Source: Thamnidium elegans | Taxonomy: Eukaryota; Mucoromycota; Mucoromycetes; Mucorales; Mucoraceae | NCBI GenBank assembly: GCA_025201345.1 | Contig: JAIXMG010000026.1 | Span: forward strand, 460,568 to 524,567 | Length of the DNA: 64,000 bases | Reading direction: 5' to 3' | Part shown: positions 15,199 to 25,832 of the stretch, piece after piece | Layout: each line of letters begins with the position of its first letter | Position numbering within the stretch: the first letter of the stretch is position 1 | Notes under the pieces: model-generated | Database searches by the model: none | Told to the model about the DNA's origin: nothing | The model's input: only the letters and a program-made list of their open reading frames with translations | Made by a program: the position numbers and the translations under genes

Positions 15199-15684
15199 GT
15201 GGTACAACCAAAATTGAGTGAGAAAATGCGCTTTGAAGAAATCGATATTCTTGATATAGACAACCAGAACAAAGGGCAACAGACTTTATTTAAAAAAGAA
15301 GATTGTGATAAAATGACCAATTATTATAGTCGTAAATATAAGTTACCTACTGCACGTACCACCAAAAACCCTGAATTATATTTTCAGCAAGTGCGGTTTG
15401 TCGAATTCTGCTTTTGCTGGCAGACAGAATATTGATAAACTTTGCTCCGTAAAAGGCATTAATATTATTGATTACAAAACGTACAAACTCCTGACTGTAT
15501 TTTAGAATTGATTGATGACACCCAACATATTCTTAATCCAAGCGACGTAAATAGATTAACCGAAGACGACTACACTTACCTAGTATGGCTGCCTCTTTTT
15601 AAACGCTTGTTTGCAATTGGTGACAGCGAGATTCGACTTAGTCCCACCGCTCATTATTTTAATAAAAAAATCTGTCAAAGATAG
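15199..15684 (+). pseudogene. Truncated relative of the 59764-61799 gene
   Basis: Two stretches match parts of the intact gene at 59.8-61.8 kb. The first (15199 to about 15390) has QQTLFKKEDCDKMTNYYSRK against QKTLFTKEQWEELNNLYNKK and stops matching at a possible GT donor, where the intact gene also has an intron. The second (about 15505-15684) follows a TTTTAG acceptor and has LTEDDYTYLVWLPLFKRLF against STEQDYIVKLWGTIISSVY, again with the intron at the equivalent place. The middle exon is degenerate, and the whole C-terminal half (the putative nuclease-like part) is missing; a TAG ends the frame at 15682. No ATG is found in the first stretch, where an in-frame stop lies just upstream. Best read as a pseudogene or relic. 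Confidence 0.6.
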
Positions 15685-16092
15685 TGCTTGTAGCTTATAT
15701 CTGTATATACCCTAATGAATCGCTGATCTAAAAAAACACAGTGGTTTATAGAATAACTTATCCTATTAACAGAAGTTGGTGTTTGATTACCCGTTCTATA
15801 ACTTATAAAGCTAACGTTAGAAACTTTGGTTTGTTTAAACTAGGTTGCATTTTTTTCCCTCCTTTTTTTAAATCACGTGCTCTGACTTCTAACCCAGCTA
15901 ATTCTGAGGCGAAATAAAAAAGTAGAATACGTCATCAAATCAAATTAGGCTGTCCCGAGGCCCCCAACTGGCCCTGACAAGTTTGCGGGGAGGGGGTGCA
16001 AAAAAAAAAAAAAAAAAAAAAAAAAAGAAGAGGGTAAAAAAAGTTATAGCAAACACTCACTCTTTTTCTATAAATTATATAAATCAGTAAAA
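15685..16092. other. ATP5 upstream region
   Basis: Contains an E-box CACGTG (15874-15879), the G-rich motif at 15985-16004 and then a long A run up to the transcribed leader of ATP5. No coding signal. Confidence 0.5.
15985..16004 (+). promoter_or_regulatory. G-rich promoter motif, copy 1 (ATP5)
   Basis: GCGGGGAGGGGGTGCAAAAA, ending 88 nt before the ATP5 ATG. The same 20 bases occur upstream of AFG1 (31954-31973) at nearly the same distance. In such A+T-rich DNA a 20-base G-rich identity is unlikely by chance. The bound factor is unknown. Confidence 0.6.
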
Positions 16093-16754
16093 ATGGCTTC
16101 TAGATTCACCCGTTTGGCTACCTCTGTCCCTAAGGTAATATATTTACTGCCTTTTTTTAACGACACTAAAACGACGTATTTACGAGTACAATCACCCTGC
16201 GTTCGTTTTTTTTTGTTATTATTTCTCGACATGGACTTTTTTTTATATAAAAAAAAACTAATTACCTACTTATTTATAGTTTGCTCGTGGTTACGCTGCT
16301 GCCCCCGCTGTCATCAAGGTAATTTCATATTTTTAAAGCAAATAAGATTAAATGAAGTTTTGAAAAAAAAAACTAACATGAGAGAAATAATAGGCTCCTA
16401 TTACCCTTTTCGGTCTTGATGGTCGTTATGCCACTGCTCTTTACACTGCTGCTGCTCGTCAAAACACTCTTGAAGCCGTTGAGAAGGATCTTAAGACCCT
16501 TAACTCTGCTGTCGAAAAGGATTCTACCCTCAAAGCTTTCTTGGAAAACCCCACTATCAACCGTGCTGCCAAGATGGAAGGTATCAACGCTGTTTTAAGC
16601 AAGTCTGGTAAGGCTAACCAAATCACCCAAAACTTCTTTGAGACTTTGGCCGAAAATGGTCGTTTGAACCAAACCGCCAAGGTTATTGCTTCTTTCGGTG
16701 AATTGATGAGTGCTCACCGTAACGAATTACCCCTTGTTGTCACCTCTGCCAAGG

Positions 16755-16790
<36 letters not shown>

Positions 16791-17118
16791 ATAAACGAAA
16801 AAGAGAGAAAAGGGTATACTAATATAAAATGTATGATAGGCTTTGGACAAGGCTACTTTGAACAAGATTGTTGAATCTCTTCAAAAGTCTACCCTTGCTG
16901 AAGGTAAGAAGCTCCTTGTTTCCAACAAGGTTAAGCCCGATATTCTCGGTGGTATTATGGTTGAAGTTGGAGATAAGAGTATCGATTTGACTGTTTCTGC
17001 TAAGCTCTCCAAGTTGAACAAGTTGATCACTGGTAAGTTGTATAATTAAAATGATGATGATGGCTACGAATACTAACTGTGCGTGTTTTTTTTTTATTAC
17101 CTTACAGACTCTATCTAA
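16093..17118 (+). CDS. ATP5: Mitochondrial ATP synthase subunit 5 / OSCP
   Basis: OSCP sits on top of the F1 head and joins it to the peripheral stalk of the mitochondrial ATP synthase. Five exons (16093-16134, 16280-16318, 16394-16753, 16840-17032, 17108-17118) join in frame to 214 residues, the normal length. The N-terminus MASRFTRLATSVPKFARGYAA is a basic, Ser/Ala-rich mitochondrial presequence. The mature part shows PITLFGLDGRYATALYTAA, the family signature. The C-terminal block has GGIMVEVGDKSIDLTVSAKL, and the protein ends KLNKLITDSI, very close to the yeast end. The last exon is only 11 nt. Codon use is more C-ending and optimised than that of most neighbours, as expected for a highly expressed gene. 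An AT microsatellite (about 16757-16786) sits in intron 3. Confidence 0.96.
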
Positions 17119-18260
17119 ATACATATATATAAAAAAGAAAGAATATAAAAATACTTTTTTTTAACTACTTTTAACACATCATCTTTGTCTTTTTTTCTTA
17201 AAAAAAAGTAAAAAAAAAAAAAATCAATTACACTTCTATTTCAAAAACACACTTTAAAAATTATACAGTGTTTCGCGTATGAAAAAGTTTGGGAGCTAAA
17301 ATAAAAGGATTTTCAACTAAATAGTATTTTTATCTTTTGTTATTAAGATTAAATGAAAAAAAAAAAAAAAATCCCCTACTTGGTATTCCTTAACCTTCAT
17401 TAAAAAAACGATTTAGGTAATTTGCTAATTGTTATGCAAAAGGCTATTTTTACTATAAACGACACTTTTTATGTCACTATGTTCCTACTTTTATCGATCG
17501 TAATTAGTTGAATGCAAGTGCCGTTTATTACATCACTGCAGCTTTCATACGATATGATATTCAAGCGTGAAAAAAATGAATCTTCTCTTCCAAGGTCCTT
17601 ATACAGAATACCTACTCGGTATTAGAATGTGATAACATATTACGGTCATAAAGAAATAGTTTACGAAAAGAAATGTTTCTAACTATATAGAACTTGATGC
17701 AAACTAACTAGTCTTAACATCAGCTAGTAAAATCATCATATTATTTAGACCCGTTTAATTCTACGAGCCCTTTTTTTTCGCGAAAACGTTTTAGTCTATC
17801 GTAACAAACTGTTTAAAATTAGTAGCAAAGATAAAAAAAAGAAGTTATGGTATAAATTTCGGGTTACAACAATTTTTACCTAATCACAACAGTAATAATT
17901 AAACTGTTTTAAACAACTCTGCAGTGTGACATTATAGTATTCATGATTACCATGTAATCTATAGAAAGAAGTGTTGATGATTCATATTTTTTTTTTTAAA
18001 AAGAATACTCGGATATCATATCGTTAAATGGTTTTATAATATTCTACAATGACGATAGAAGTATTGTTCAGTACGGATGTGCTCCCTTAATGTCTACATT
18101 TTCAAACGCGAAATACAGCATGTAAAATTGATTAAAAGACCGTTATTTTGTCTTAAGTACCACCTTCTAATTTAAGTGAGTTTATTTATATACTTTTTCA
18201 TATATATTTATTTTCTCTCTTTCCTTTTTTCTTGAAAAAAAAAGGTTAAATATATGAAGA
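17119..18260. other. Intergenic region, nothing identified
   Basis: About 1.1 kb with A/T runs and no open frame of note. The last 80 bases are T-rich and lead to the ATG of the next gene. Confidence 0.5.
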
Positions 18261-19226
18261 ATGTCCTCATCTAACGACATTACACCACCTTCACCCATCT
18301 TGATCGTAGACAGTTACCCAAGTGCACCAACTATAACTAGTTCAAAAACACACATTAGCATCTGCTCAAGTACATTAGAATACAATATTAAAGAAAATGA
18401 TAATAGTATAGAATATACGGAGATAGAGTTAGATAACACCATAATTTATTACTATCAAGAACCACCGTTAAGCTCGTTACAACCCGAATTAAATGAAGAA
18501 CAGAATGTATTATTACTTTATAACCAAGCCAAAGAACCAATATGGAAACTGACAAACCGAGATTGGCACGGCATGACATTAATTTATCACCACCTAATTA
18601 TTGTTCTATCTACTACTCCGCCTCAATTTAGATTCACCTTTAATAAACAATTTTATCATTGGCAAGTAGTGAAAGAATCATTACATGATTACTCACTAAA
18701 ATGTTATGTTACTGATACCAAACAATTGATCGCTCAATTCGATAAAAGCAAATTATTATTAAATTCAATATACACAAATCCATTTAAACAATCTGAAGAT
18801 GATGATCCTTTTACTACACTTGTCCTATTATCTGGTTTACTTGTAAATAATCATATAAAAGCTCTATTAAAATCGCTAGGAAATAGTCATGATGCGTTAC
18901 AGTTAATTATTGACCCTCAAAGAAAGCAACAACAACAAATTGAAGATGAAGAGTATGATGAGATTGCTAGTTTATCCTCTGCGTATCCAAGAAATTACCC
19001 CGGACATCAAAGTTTAGTTGATGAAAGAGGAAGTAGATGGTCTTCTGCTGATTCATTTAAAAGTATCGAATTAGATCCCGGTGTTTGGCATTGTTGGTGG
19101 GGATATAAATTTTGGTGGTCGTGGTTTCCATGTTGTATGCCTGGAGGTTGTTGCGATAGAGTTTGTATACGTTTCAAAAGGCACAAGTCAAAATCAAAGC
19201 AAGGCTGGCAGCAGCAACATTATTAA
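18261..19226 (+). CDS. Hypothetical protein with possible tubby-like core and Trp/Cys-rich tail
   Basis: Single-exon, 321 residues, starting at an ATG after an A-rich leader. Residues about 80-200 alternate hydrophobic and polar residues in a way that suggests beta-strands (FRFTFNKQFYHWQVVKE, then YSLKCYVTDTKQLIAQFDKS), reminiscent of the tubby/LURP-like fold; this is a weak inference. An acidic linker follows (QQQQIEDEEYDEIASL). The C-terminus is striking: VWHCWWGYKFWWSWFPCCMP, then GGCCDRVC and a basic tail (RFKRHKSKSKQ). Clustered Trp and paired Cys beside a basic tail suggest membrane contact and possible palmitoylation. No named family is assigned with confidence. Confidence 0.7.
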   Translation: MSSSNDITPPSPILIVDSYPSAPTITSSKTHISICSSTLEYNIKENDNSIEYTEIELDNTIIYYYQEPPLSSLQPELNEEQNVLLLYNQAKEPIWKLTNRDWHGMTLIYHHLIIVLSTTPPQFRFTFNKQFYHWQVVKESLHDYSLKCYVTDTKQLIAQFDKSKLLLNSIYTNPFKQSEDDDPFTTLVLLSGLLVNNHIKALLKSLGNSHDALQLIIDPQRKQQQQIEDEEYDEIASLSSAYPRNYPGHQSLVDERGSRWSSADSFKSIELDPGVWHCWWGYKFWWSWFPCCMPGGCCDRVCIRFKRHKSKSKQGWQQQHY

Positions 19227-19246
19227 ACATACCTGATATATTTGAT

Positions 19247-19278
<32 letters not shown>

Positions 19279-20062
19279 AAGTTTAAATCTCTTGTTTGTA
19301 ATAATTACTCAAATAAAATCATTTATATAAAATTGTGATTTCCTTGGTTGTTTATATATGTGTGACATACTTGGCGAGTGGAACCCTATCTCTAGTACTT
19401 AAAGCCGCGAAACATGTTTTTGCTTGGCGCCCAAGGAGCTGATATTATGATTTTTAATTGCAAACTCGTCAAAGACAGACAGAGTAAGTTAATCTTTTTT
19501 TACAAATAAAACCCTTAGTAATTTCAACTTGTATCGTACAGATAAAAAAAAAGAAGCTTATACTATAAGTTACGTTTAAAATTTGATATTGTTTAATATA
19601 ATTAATACAAGTTGTTTTTGATACATGTGCGATTTAAATTAGCCAGTAAACTAAAAATACAGTTACCAAAAAGTCTAGAACTCTACTTCTATTTATCCCC
19701 TATCTTTGTTTTGAAAGAATTGACTTCTGGATTTCACTGTACTTTATTTTTATACTGGCTAAAAACCTTCTCTAAATTGTTAAATTATTCTAAAAATTAA
19801 AACTTTCTTATTCTCAAATACATAGTCGATCATAATACCAAAGAGTATCAGTATATTTTTGAATTAAAGGATTAAAAATTAGAAAATCAACAAAGTCCCA
19901 AAAAACACTGAGAAATCCGGTACATGAGAGTGACGTTTGATTTGTTGAATTGTGGTGTGCGTAGAGGAAAAAAGGCCTCTTTTTAAAAATTGTTTTAAGT
20001 GTATTTTTGTACACACATATAGATAAATATATATAGCTGTATATTTCATTCTTTAGCTTTGC
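19227..20062. other. Intergenic region with GA microsatellite
   Basis: A GA repeat at about 19251-19278 lies just after the stop of the previous gene. An open frame of about 60 codons near 19612-19800 starts at TTG and has no coding character. No other feature is seen. Confidence 0.5.
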
Positions 20063-21640
20063 ATGACAATTACACACCGACAAAAACCTTCTGGTAGCAC
20101 ATTAAGTGCTGTAACAAATGCAGATGGCGGATCAGGCGTAGATGACAAGGAACCACCTAAATATCATTGCGACGCTTGTTCTAATGACGTGACAAATACA
20201 GTTCGTATTCGTTGCGCAGATAAAGACTGTCCTGACTTTGACCTGTGTGTTACTTGCTTCTGTGGAGGAGCAGAACCTGTAAAGCATAAAACCTGGCACG
20301 ACTATCGTATTGTAAAACCTCACAATTTTCCGATTTTCAGCGAAGATTGGGATGCCGATGAAGAGTTATTATTGATTGAAGCTGCAGAAAAGATGGGCAT
20401 TGGTAATTGGCAAGCTATTGCTGATTATGTAGGTACAAAGAGTCGCAATGAATGCGAACAACATTACTTGGATGTTTATGTGTCGAGTCCCAACTGGCCT
20501 TTACCCCGTATGAATTTGCAGTTCGAAACTAGCGAAGAACAGTGTCGTGAGCGAAAGCGTCATCGTTTACAACAATCGCGTGGGCTTGTGCCACGTAAAC
20601 CTGTATCGTCTCATCCTAATAATGCTAAACCTATTACGAGTGGACCGGCATTTCATGAAATTCAAGGTTATATGCCTAGAAGATTTGAATTTGAAACAGA
20701 ATATGAAAATGACGCGGAACAATTTGTTAAAGACATGGTATTTAATGATGATGATACTCAAGAAGAAATCGATTTAAAGGTGATGGTATTGGATATATAT
20801 AATTCTCGACTGGATCGTAGAATGGAAAGGAAAAATTTAATTTTCGACAGAAGATGGTTAGATTTTAAGCGAATGCAAAGTATGGATAGAAAGAGGTTAA
20901 AGGAAGAGCGTGAAATATATAACAAAACTCGTGTGTTTTGTAAATTACAGACTGAAAATGATTATGAAACGTTCGTTAAAGGCTTGGTAAAGGAACAACA
21001 ATTAAGAGATAGAATATCTACGTTACAGGAGTGGAGGCAGGCCGGTCTAACCACTATTAAACAAGGCGAACAATACGAAAGAGAAAAACAAAATAGGTTG
21101 GGTCAATTAAAGACACTGTTATCCTTATCAAGTGAAAGGTTGGGAGCTAGCGGTTCAGCTCAAAGAAACTCATATAGATCTCAAATGACTTCGCTTATAC
21201 CATCTAATGGTGCCAGTTATTATAGAGATAGACCAACACAATCAAGTGTTGCACCTGTGGCTGCTTCCACCATCACATCTGCTGCTCCAGCTGGCGGCAG
21301 AAAACCTGCTAATCCATTAAATATTCGTGATGCGGATGGTGTACATTTGTTAACTGAAGAAGAACAAATATTGTGCTCTACTTTACGTATTATGCCTAGA
21401 CCTTATCTTGTTATTAAAGATACAATATTAAAGGAATATGCAAGACAAGGTTATCTGAAACGAAGACAAGCTAGATCACTTATTAAAATTGATGTTAACA
21501 AGACAAGTAGAATTTATGATTTCTTTGTAGAAAGTGGTTGGATTAAATCATTTAAAGATCCGGCTACTGCTACACCACAATCACAAACACCAGCAGCGTC
21601 CACCCCAAATTCATTACTTACCACTACAGAAGCTAAATAA
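20063..21640 (+). CDS. ADA2: Transcriptional adaptor Ada2 (SAGA/ADA histone acetyltransferase module)
   Basis: Ada2 binds and stimulates the Gcn5 acetyltransferase in SAGA-type complexes in the nucleus. The single-exon, 525-residue frame has the full domain order: a ZZ zinc finger (YHCDACSNDVTNTVRIRCAD, then CPDFDLCVTCF), a SANT domain (DWDADEELLLIEAAEKMGIG, then NWQAIADYVGTKSRNECEQHY), a central ADA region, and a C-terminal SWIRM domain (LLTEEEQILCSTLRIMPRPY, then ILKEYARQGYLKRRQARSLI). Its length is somewhat greater than yeast Ada2. The missing introns are unusual beside heavily interrupted neighbours. The start at 20063 places the ZZ finger near residue 35. Confidence 0.95.
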   Translation: MTITHRQKPSGSTLSAVTNADGGSGVDDKEPPKYHCDACSNDVTNTVRIRCADKDCPDFDLCVTCFCGGAEPVKHKTWHDYRIVKPHNFPIFSEDWDADEELLLIEAAEKMGIGNWQAIADYVGTKSRNECEQHYLDVYVSSPNWPLPRMNLQFETSEEQCRERKRHRLQQSRGLVPRKPVSSHPNNAKPITSGPAFHEIQGYMPRRFEFETEYENDAEQFVKDMVFNDDDTQEEIDLKVMVLDIYNSRLDRRMERKNLIFDRRWLDFKRMQSMDRKRLKEEREIYNKTRVFCKLQTENDYETFVKGLVKEQQLRDRISTLQEWRQAGLTTIKQGEQYEREKQNRLGQLKTLLSLSSERLGASGSAQRNSYRSQMTSLIPSNGASYYRDRPTQSSVAPVAASTITSAAPAGGRKPANPLNIRDADGVHLLTEEEQILCSTLRIMPRPYLVIKDTILKEYARQGYLKRRQARSLIKIDVNKTSRIYDFFVESGWIKSFKDPATATPQSQTPAASTPNSLLTTTEAK

Positions 21641-21839
21641 AGAAAAAAATATACACCGAGGATCATTTTTATTTATACACATATAACACATCTCTCTTTT
21701 CGTCATTCCTTACACTGCCCTCCCCTTCTCACACACACACTTCACACACACACACAATTTCACATAGCTTATCTCTTTCTTTCTTTCGTTCTCTTCCTTT
21801 TTTTTTTCTTTTTTTTTATATACATAATAAATACTCGAC

Positions 21840-23034
21840 ATGACTATAATTTCAAGTTCAATCATTTTGCAGTCTATTCTAAAAGATGGTTGCTTATATC
21901 AAATGGAATATAAAGGTGCTCAAAATAACCTCTTATATATTATATTAAAACTACATGATTTAGGTGGTATGTTTTATTTGTTTGCTTCATAAAAAAATAA
22001 ATTAATATTTTGTAATAGTATCGGATCAACAACTAACAAGTGTTTACCATTCCATCATTCATTCTATGGATACGTTACTTTTGCCCAAAATATATAAATT
22101 ATACGCTCCACTTCATATAAACAACTGGTTAGACTATCTTGGTGATAAGGAGCAAGTATAAATTATTCTATTCGTGCATCAATTTGAGCTTATACGTCAT
22201 TTATGTAGTATGTATTCTTCTTACCTGGAATTCTTTGGACGCCAAGTTATAAATCATGGTATACAAGATACATTGAATCAATTTTTTTACTGTACATCAT
22301 TAAGCCAATCTATTGGGTCTCAGTGCTTACCTATGGTTCACTTGGCGCTTGGTTTAAAGCATGATTACCCAGAAATTATAACGCAAGCATTATCTTATGC
22401 TGCTACCTCTTATCAAGATACTAGTTTTCTATTGGATGAGCGTGGAGTATTATACAATAACGGATATTTTACAGCGTATGAAATATTGATAAACCAAGTG
22501 AAGGTAGATCCTAGATTTGGATCATTTTCATCTAAATTAACGTATCGAAAAATATTGAAAAGTGCTAGGGAATTACTACATACCTATGTATATCTATGGG
22601 AGTTACCAAACAATATAGAAGATGCGCTTAATGAGTTACGTGTGCTAGCAGCATGTTTGCTATTGTCTCCTACAGATAATGACAGACAACAAAATCATAC
22701 AGGTTTAGACATTACCGGTAATTTATTAAAATCTATTAATGCTATGGATATCCTTTATCCGAACAACACATGCCCTACACTACTTTTGCGTGTACAGTTT
22801 TTAAATGTGATTTGCTCTTATATTTTACAAGGCAGACCTAACATATTACATATTTCAGCTATAAGACAAGTAGAAATAGATATAACTACTGATCAACGTA
22901 TTCGAGCTTTACTCTCAAACGAAGAAGTGAATTTGACAACATTATCCGTATTAACAGCTTTAGAAGACGCTAAAACAAAAGATGAAAGGGACAATTTTTA
23001 CAATAAGGTGGTTTCCTCCATTTATTTACAATAA
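21840..23034 (+). CDS. Questin oxidase-like protein
   Basis: The family includes fungal Baeyer-Villiger-type oxidases such as AflY, but many members have unknown substrates. Three exons (21840-21966, 22019-22151, 22209-23034) give 361 residues, in frame only if intron 2 is GC-AG (GCAAGT donor at 22152). Family-like features are a short N-terminal NNLLYIILKLHDLG segment, then NNWLDYLGD, YSSYLEFFGRQVINHG and PMVHLALGLKHDYPEIITQA, with a second helical half. The protein is shorter than typical members (about 400-450), and His residues common near the N-terminus of the family seem replaced by Asn/Gln, so activity is uncertain. No biosynthetic cluster lies next to it. Its coding end overlaps that of FRG1 by 13 bases in opposite orientation. 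Confidence 0.65.
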
Positions 23035-23997
23035 CGATCAGCCTTTACTTTTTCTCTTCTATCTAATAAAGTTTCGGCAAGTTTACCTTCTGACTTTGCC
23101 TTTTTTAATGCTCGCTTATCATCTAAGGTTTGATGAGTTTTTCCAGGTTCCCAAGATTGGAATCTTTTACTATTATATAAAGCAATATTAAAATAAAGCG
23201 TACATATATAATATGTATTTACTTACAAATTCTCTAATTCTGTTCCTGTAGCATCCGTTACCTTTTTCTTTGTCTTGGGCTTGTATTTGAATCGTGTTTG
23301 ACAATAAACTCGGAAAGATTCACAATAACCAACATCGTCAGCATCAGCACGAATACGTACACCACCACCAGCAATTTCATCCACCATTAAAAATTTACCG
23401 TGAATACTTTCAAACGCAATACCAGCATCAGTTATAGTAGGTTTCCATTCCTCTTGTCCTCCAATAGCTTCACTGTTACAAGCTACAACACCAAATTTAT
23501 CACTACTGAGGTATTTTCCGTTGGCTGATTTTAAAGAGTAGGCGCTAGTTGTACCAACAATACGTGATCCAACAAATACCTGTTGTACAATGGTAGGCTC
23601 TGCTTTGGTTTCGTCAAGATCGGGTATTGGGAAAGCCATAAATCTATCATCTTCATCAACTGTTAAACAAATGGGTGGATCACTAGGATGCGTAATAAAC
23701 AATGGGCCAACTAAATCCTCTAAGCTATCAGCACGTACCCAAACTATGTAAGCTATTAGTAAATGTATACACATAAAAAAAACATTAGCTGGTTTACCTT
23801 GATCTCTTGTGATTGCAGCTTCACGTTCTTCTTGTTCAGTAGGACGATGCTTTCTCTTCTTTTTCCTAATAAATAAATAAAACAGTTTTAAAAAAGAGAG
23901 CCTTTATAACAATTAAAAAAAAAAAACCAGATACATACTTTGGTTCTTTGTCGCCTTTAAAAACCAACTTGTTCTTTTTAGGAGCTCTGTCAGACAT
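23022..23997 (-). CDS. FRG1: FRG1-family protein
   Basis: FRG1 proteins are nuclear/nucleolar, associate with spliceosomes and RNA, and bundle actin in animals. Four minus-strand exons (23997-23939, 23865-23798, 23752-23227, 23163-23022) join to 264 residues, matching the family (258 in human). The N-terminus is a Lys/Arg-rich nuclear signal (KKKRKHRP). The fascin-like beta-trefoil core includes YSLKSANGKYLSSDKFGVVA, then EAIGGQEEWKP and FESIHGKFLMVDE. The C-terminal helix ends TLLDRREKVKADRYCK, which is close to the human end. The G-rich GGGTGCAAAAA motif lies 54 nt upstream of the start. The last 13 coding bases overlap the end of the convergent questin-oxidase-like gene. Confidence 0.95.
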
Positions 23998-24050
23998 AGT
24001 TTATAACAAGTAAAAATGTAAGAGACTTATTTTTTAATTTTTAATTTTTT

Positions 24051-24062
24051 TTTTTTGCACCC
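24051..24062 (-). promoter_or_regulatory. Partial copy of the G-rich promoter motif (FRG1)
   Basis: Minus-strand GGGTGCAAAAAA ends 54 nt before the FRG1 ATG. It matches the 3' half of the 20-base motif found upstream of ATP5 and AFG1, in the same orientation relative to the gene. Confidence 0.4.
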
Positions 24063-25473
24063 AAAGAAGTTTTTGGTCACAGGCGGCAAGTAAAAGTTAT
24101 CATGATGGCGTAGATTTGGACTAAAAACAACATTAAGGTTTTAGGTATATTTAAAAAGAGACACTTTTATTTTTGACAGATACTCTTAATGGCAAGTGTC
24201 TCAATAAAGATATTATTTCTTTTCTCAGCGCATGCCATGTTACCAATGAAGAATTGCCATTTTAAGTGTATGTAAACTCACTATAGTGAAAAGGCAGGCT
24301 AACTGTATCGAGAGAAAAAAAAACATTTAGGTTCAGTTCCCCTTATGCTTTTACCTTGCATCTTGATAATTCGTGGTTTGGATTCAATTAATACGAATAG
24401 ATTTGGTATTTATCAACTTTCGATTGTAGAAATAGAATGACTAATATTGTAATAAGAATCTTAATGTACGACCTTTAGAAATGTTTATCGCTTTTGAGTG
24501 TTTTAATAACTACTATGTATGCCTACCCATGTTAACAGATTATGGAGCTTGCAAAGAGCTCCAAAAAATAAGAGAAAATCTTTATTTATGCGTTGAGAAA
24601 AGAAAGTGCGATATATTACTTTTCACTCGCGTTAGTTCATCATTTTTATGTACATATCTGTACTTATTATTCGGACTTATTTCATGCAGCAAGTTCCTTT
24701 TTATATGAATAAACGAAATTGTGTGAGAGCATGAAAAGTCATTTACGTACAAGTGAATGTTCGTTAATTAGCTAATTATAGTTTCATTTTGTTATATCAG
24801 TTAATAATTTGATGCTTAGAATGTCTATTACTCGATACTCAGGGGTAAAAGAGTTCGGTCTACCAGGATTTCATTACGAGTTTTTGTATATTATCTATCT
24901 CTCCTATTTTTTGGTAGTTATTCTACCAACAAGCATTTATTCCAAAGCCCTTTACATTCAAAATCTCTTTTACTCTTTCCAGAGGACCTTCTATTTATAA
25001 ATATCTCTCTGGTTTGATTATTAGAGTCTTTGTAGATAGATATTGCTTCCTGTTGACTTGGTTACTTTTACACTTCTTGTTGACATACTCTTTGCGGTGG
25101 TCTTGAAACTCAAGTAATACTTTTGATTCATATGGGCTTCGAGAACTAGGTTGGAATCAGTTATTTCAGTTAACATTCTTTTCATTTAGCTCTTCATCTT
25201 CATTGTAGACATTCTCGTGCCCATCTTGTTAAAAAAAAGAAATTGTGTTTTTTTTAGTATATTATTTTAACTCGAGAGTAAAAGAAATAAACATTGTAAC
25301 CAACATTTGTTCTCAAGAAACGCCAGTTCTACTTTGCCCAAAACGGTAATCATTTCACAACGGACGGCCAATCATGTTACATTTTACATTTTATTTATTT
25401 ATTTTTCAAGAAGGAAAAACGTTGACCAGCTGCACTGTACTTGTACATCCAGAGTACACTTTCAAAGAGTAAA

Positions 25474-25505
<32 letters not shown>

Positions 25506-25832
25506 CTTGAACCAGTGTACAATTTTTTATGAAATGACCTGAAAATACCTGACCTAACTTTACTACCGACACATTGTATCCAATACATACAAGTTATGTC
25601 ATTTATTCTCACCAGAGTGGCTACACAAAGGCGTCATGCAAATAATAATTTCTTTTTTTAGCAGTTCTCCTCTCACACCTGTATATAAAAAATATTTATC
25701 CCCCCCCCCTCACTATTTTTTATTTTTCCTTCTTTCTTTTTATTTTTTTTTACTTTTTATTTTTCTTAATACATACATATATACACTCCCACACTTACAC
25801 TCTTCACATATACGAAATATACAAGGAAAAAT
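24063..25832. other. Intergenic region upstream of the MADS-box gene
   Basis: About 1.8 kb. An ATG open frame at 24481-24708 (75 codons) lacks any recognisable motif and is not called. A TAA/AAT microsatellite lies at about 25474-25503. The last 150 bases are a C/T-rich leader typical of a fungal promoter and 5' UTR. Confidence 0.5.
25474..25503. repeat. AAT trinucleotide microsatellite
   Basis: About ten AAT units in intergenic DNA, some 330 nt upstream of the MADS-box start. Confidence 0.8.

Noticed and set aside
24481..24708. 75-codon ATG frame
   Set aside because: No motif, no homologous look, and isolated in non-coding DNA.
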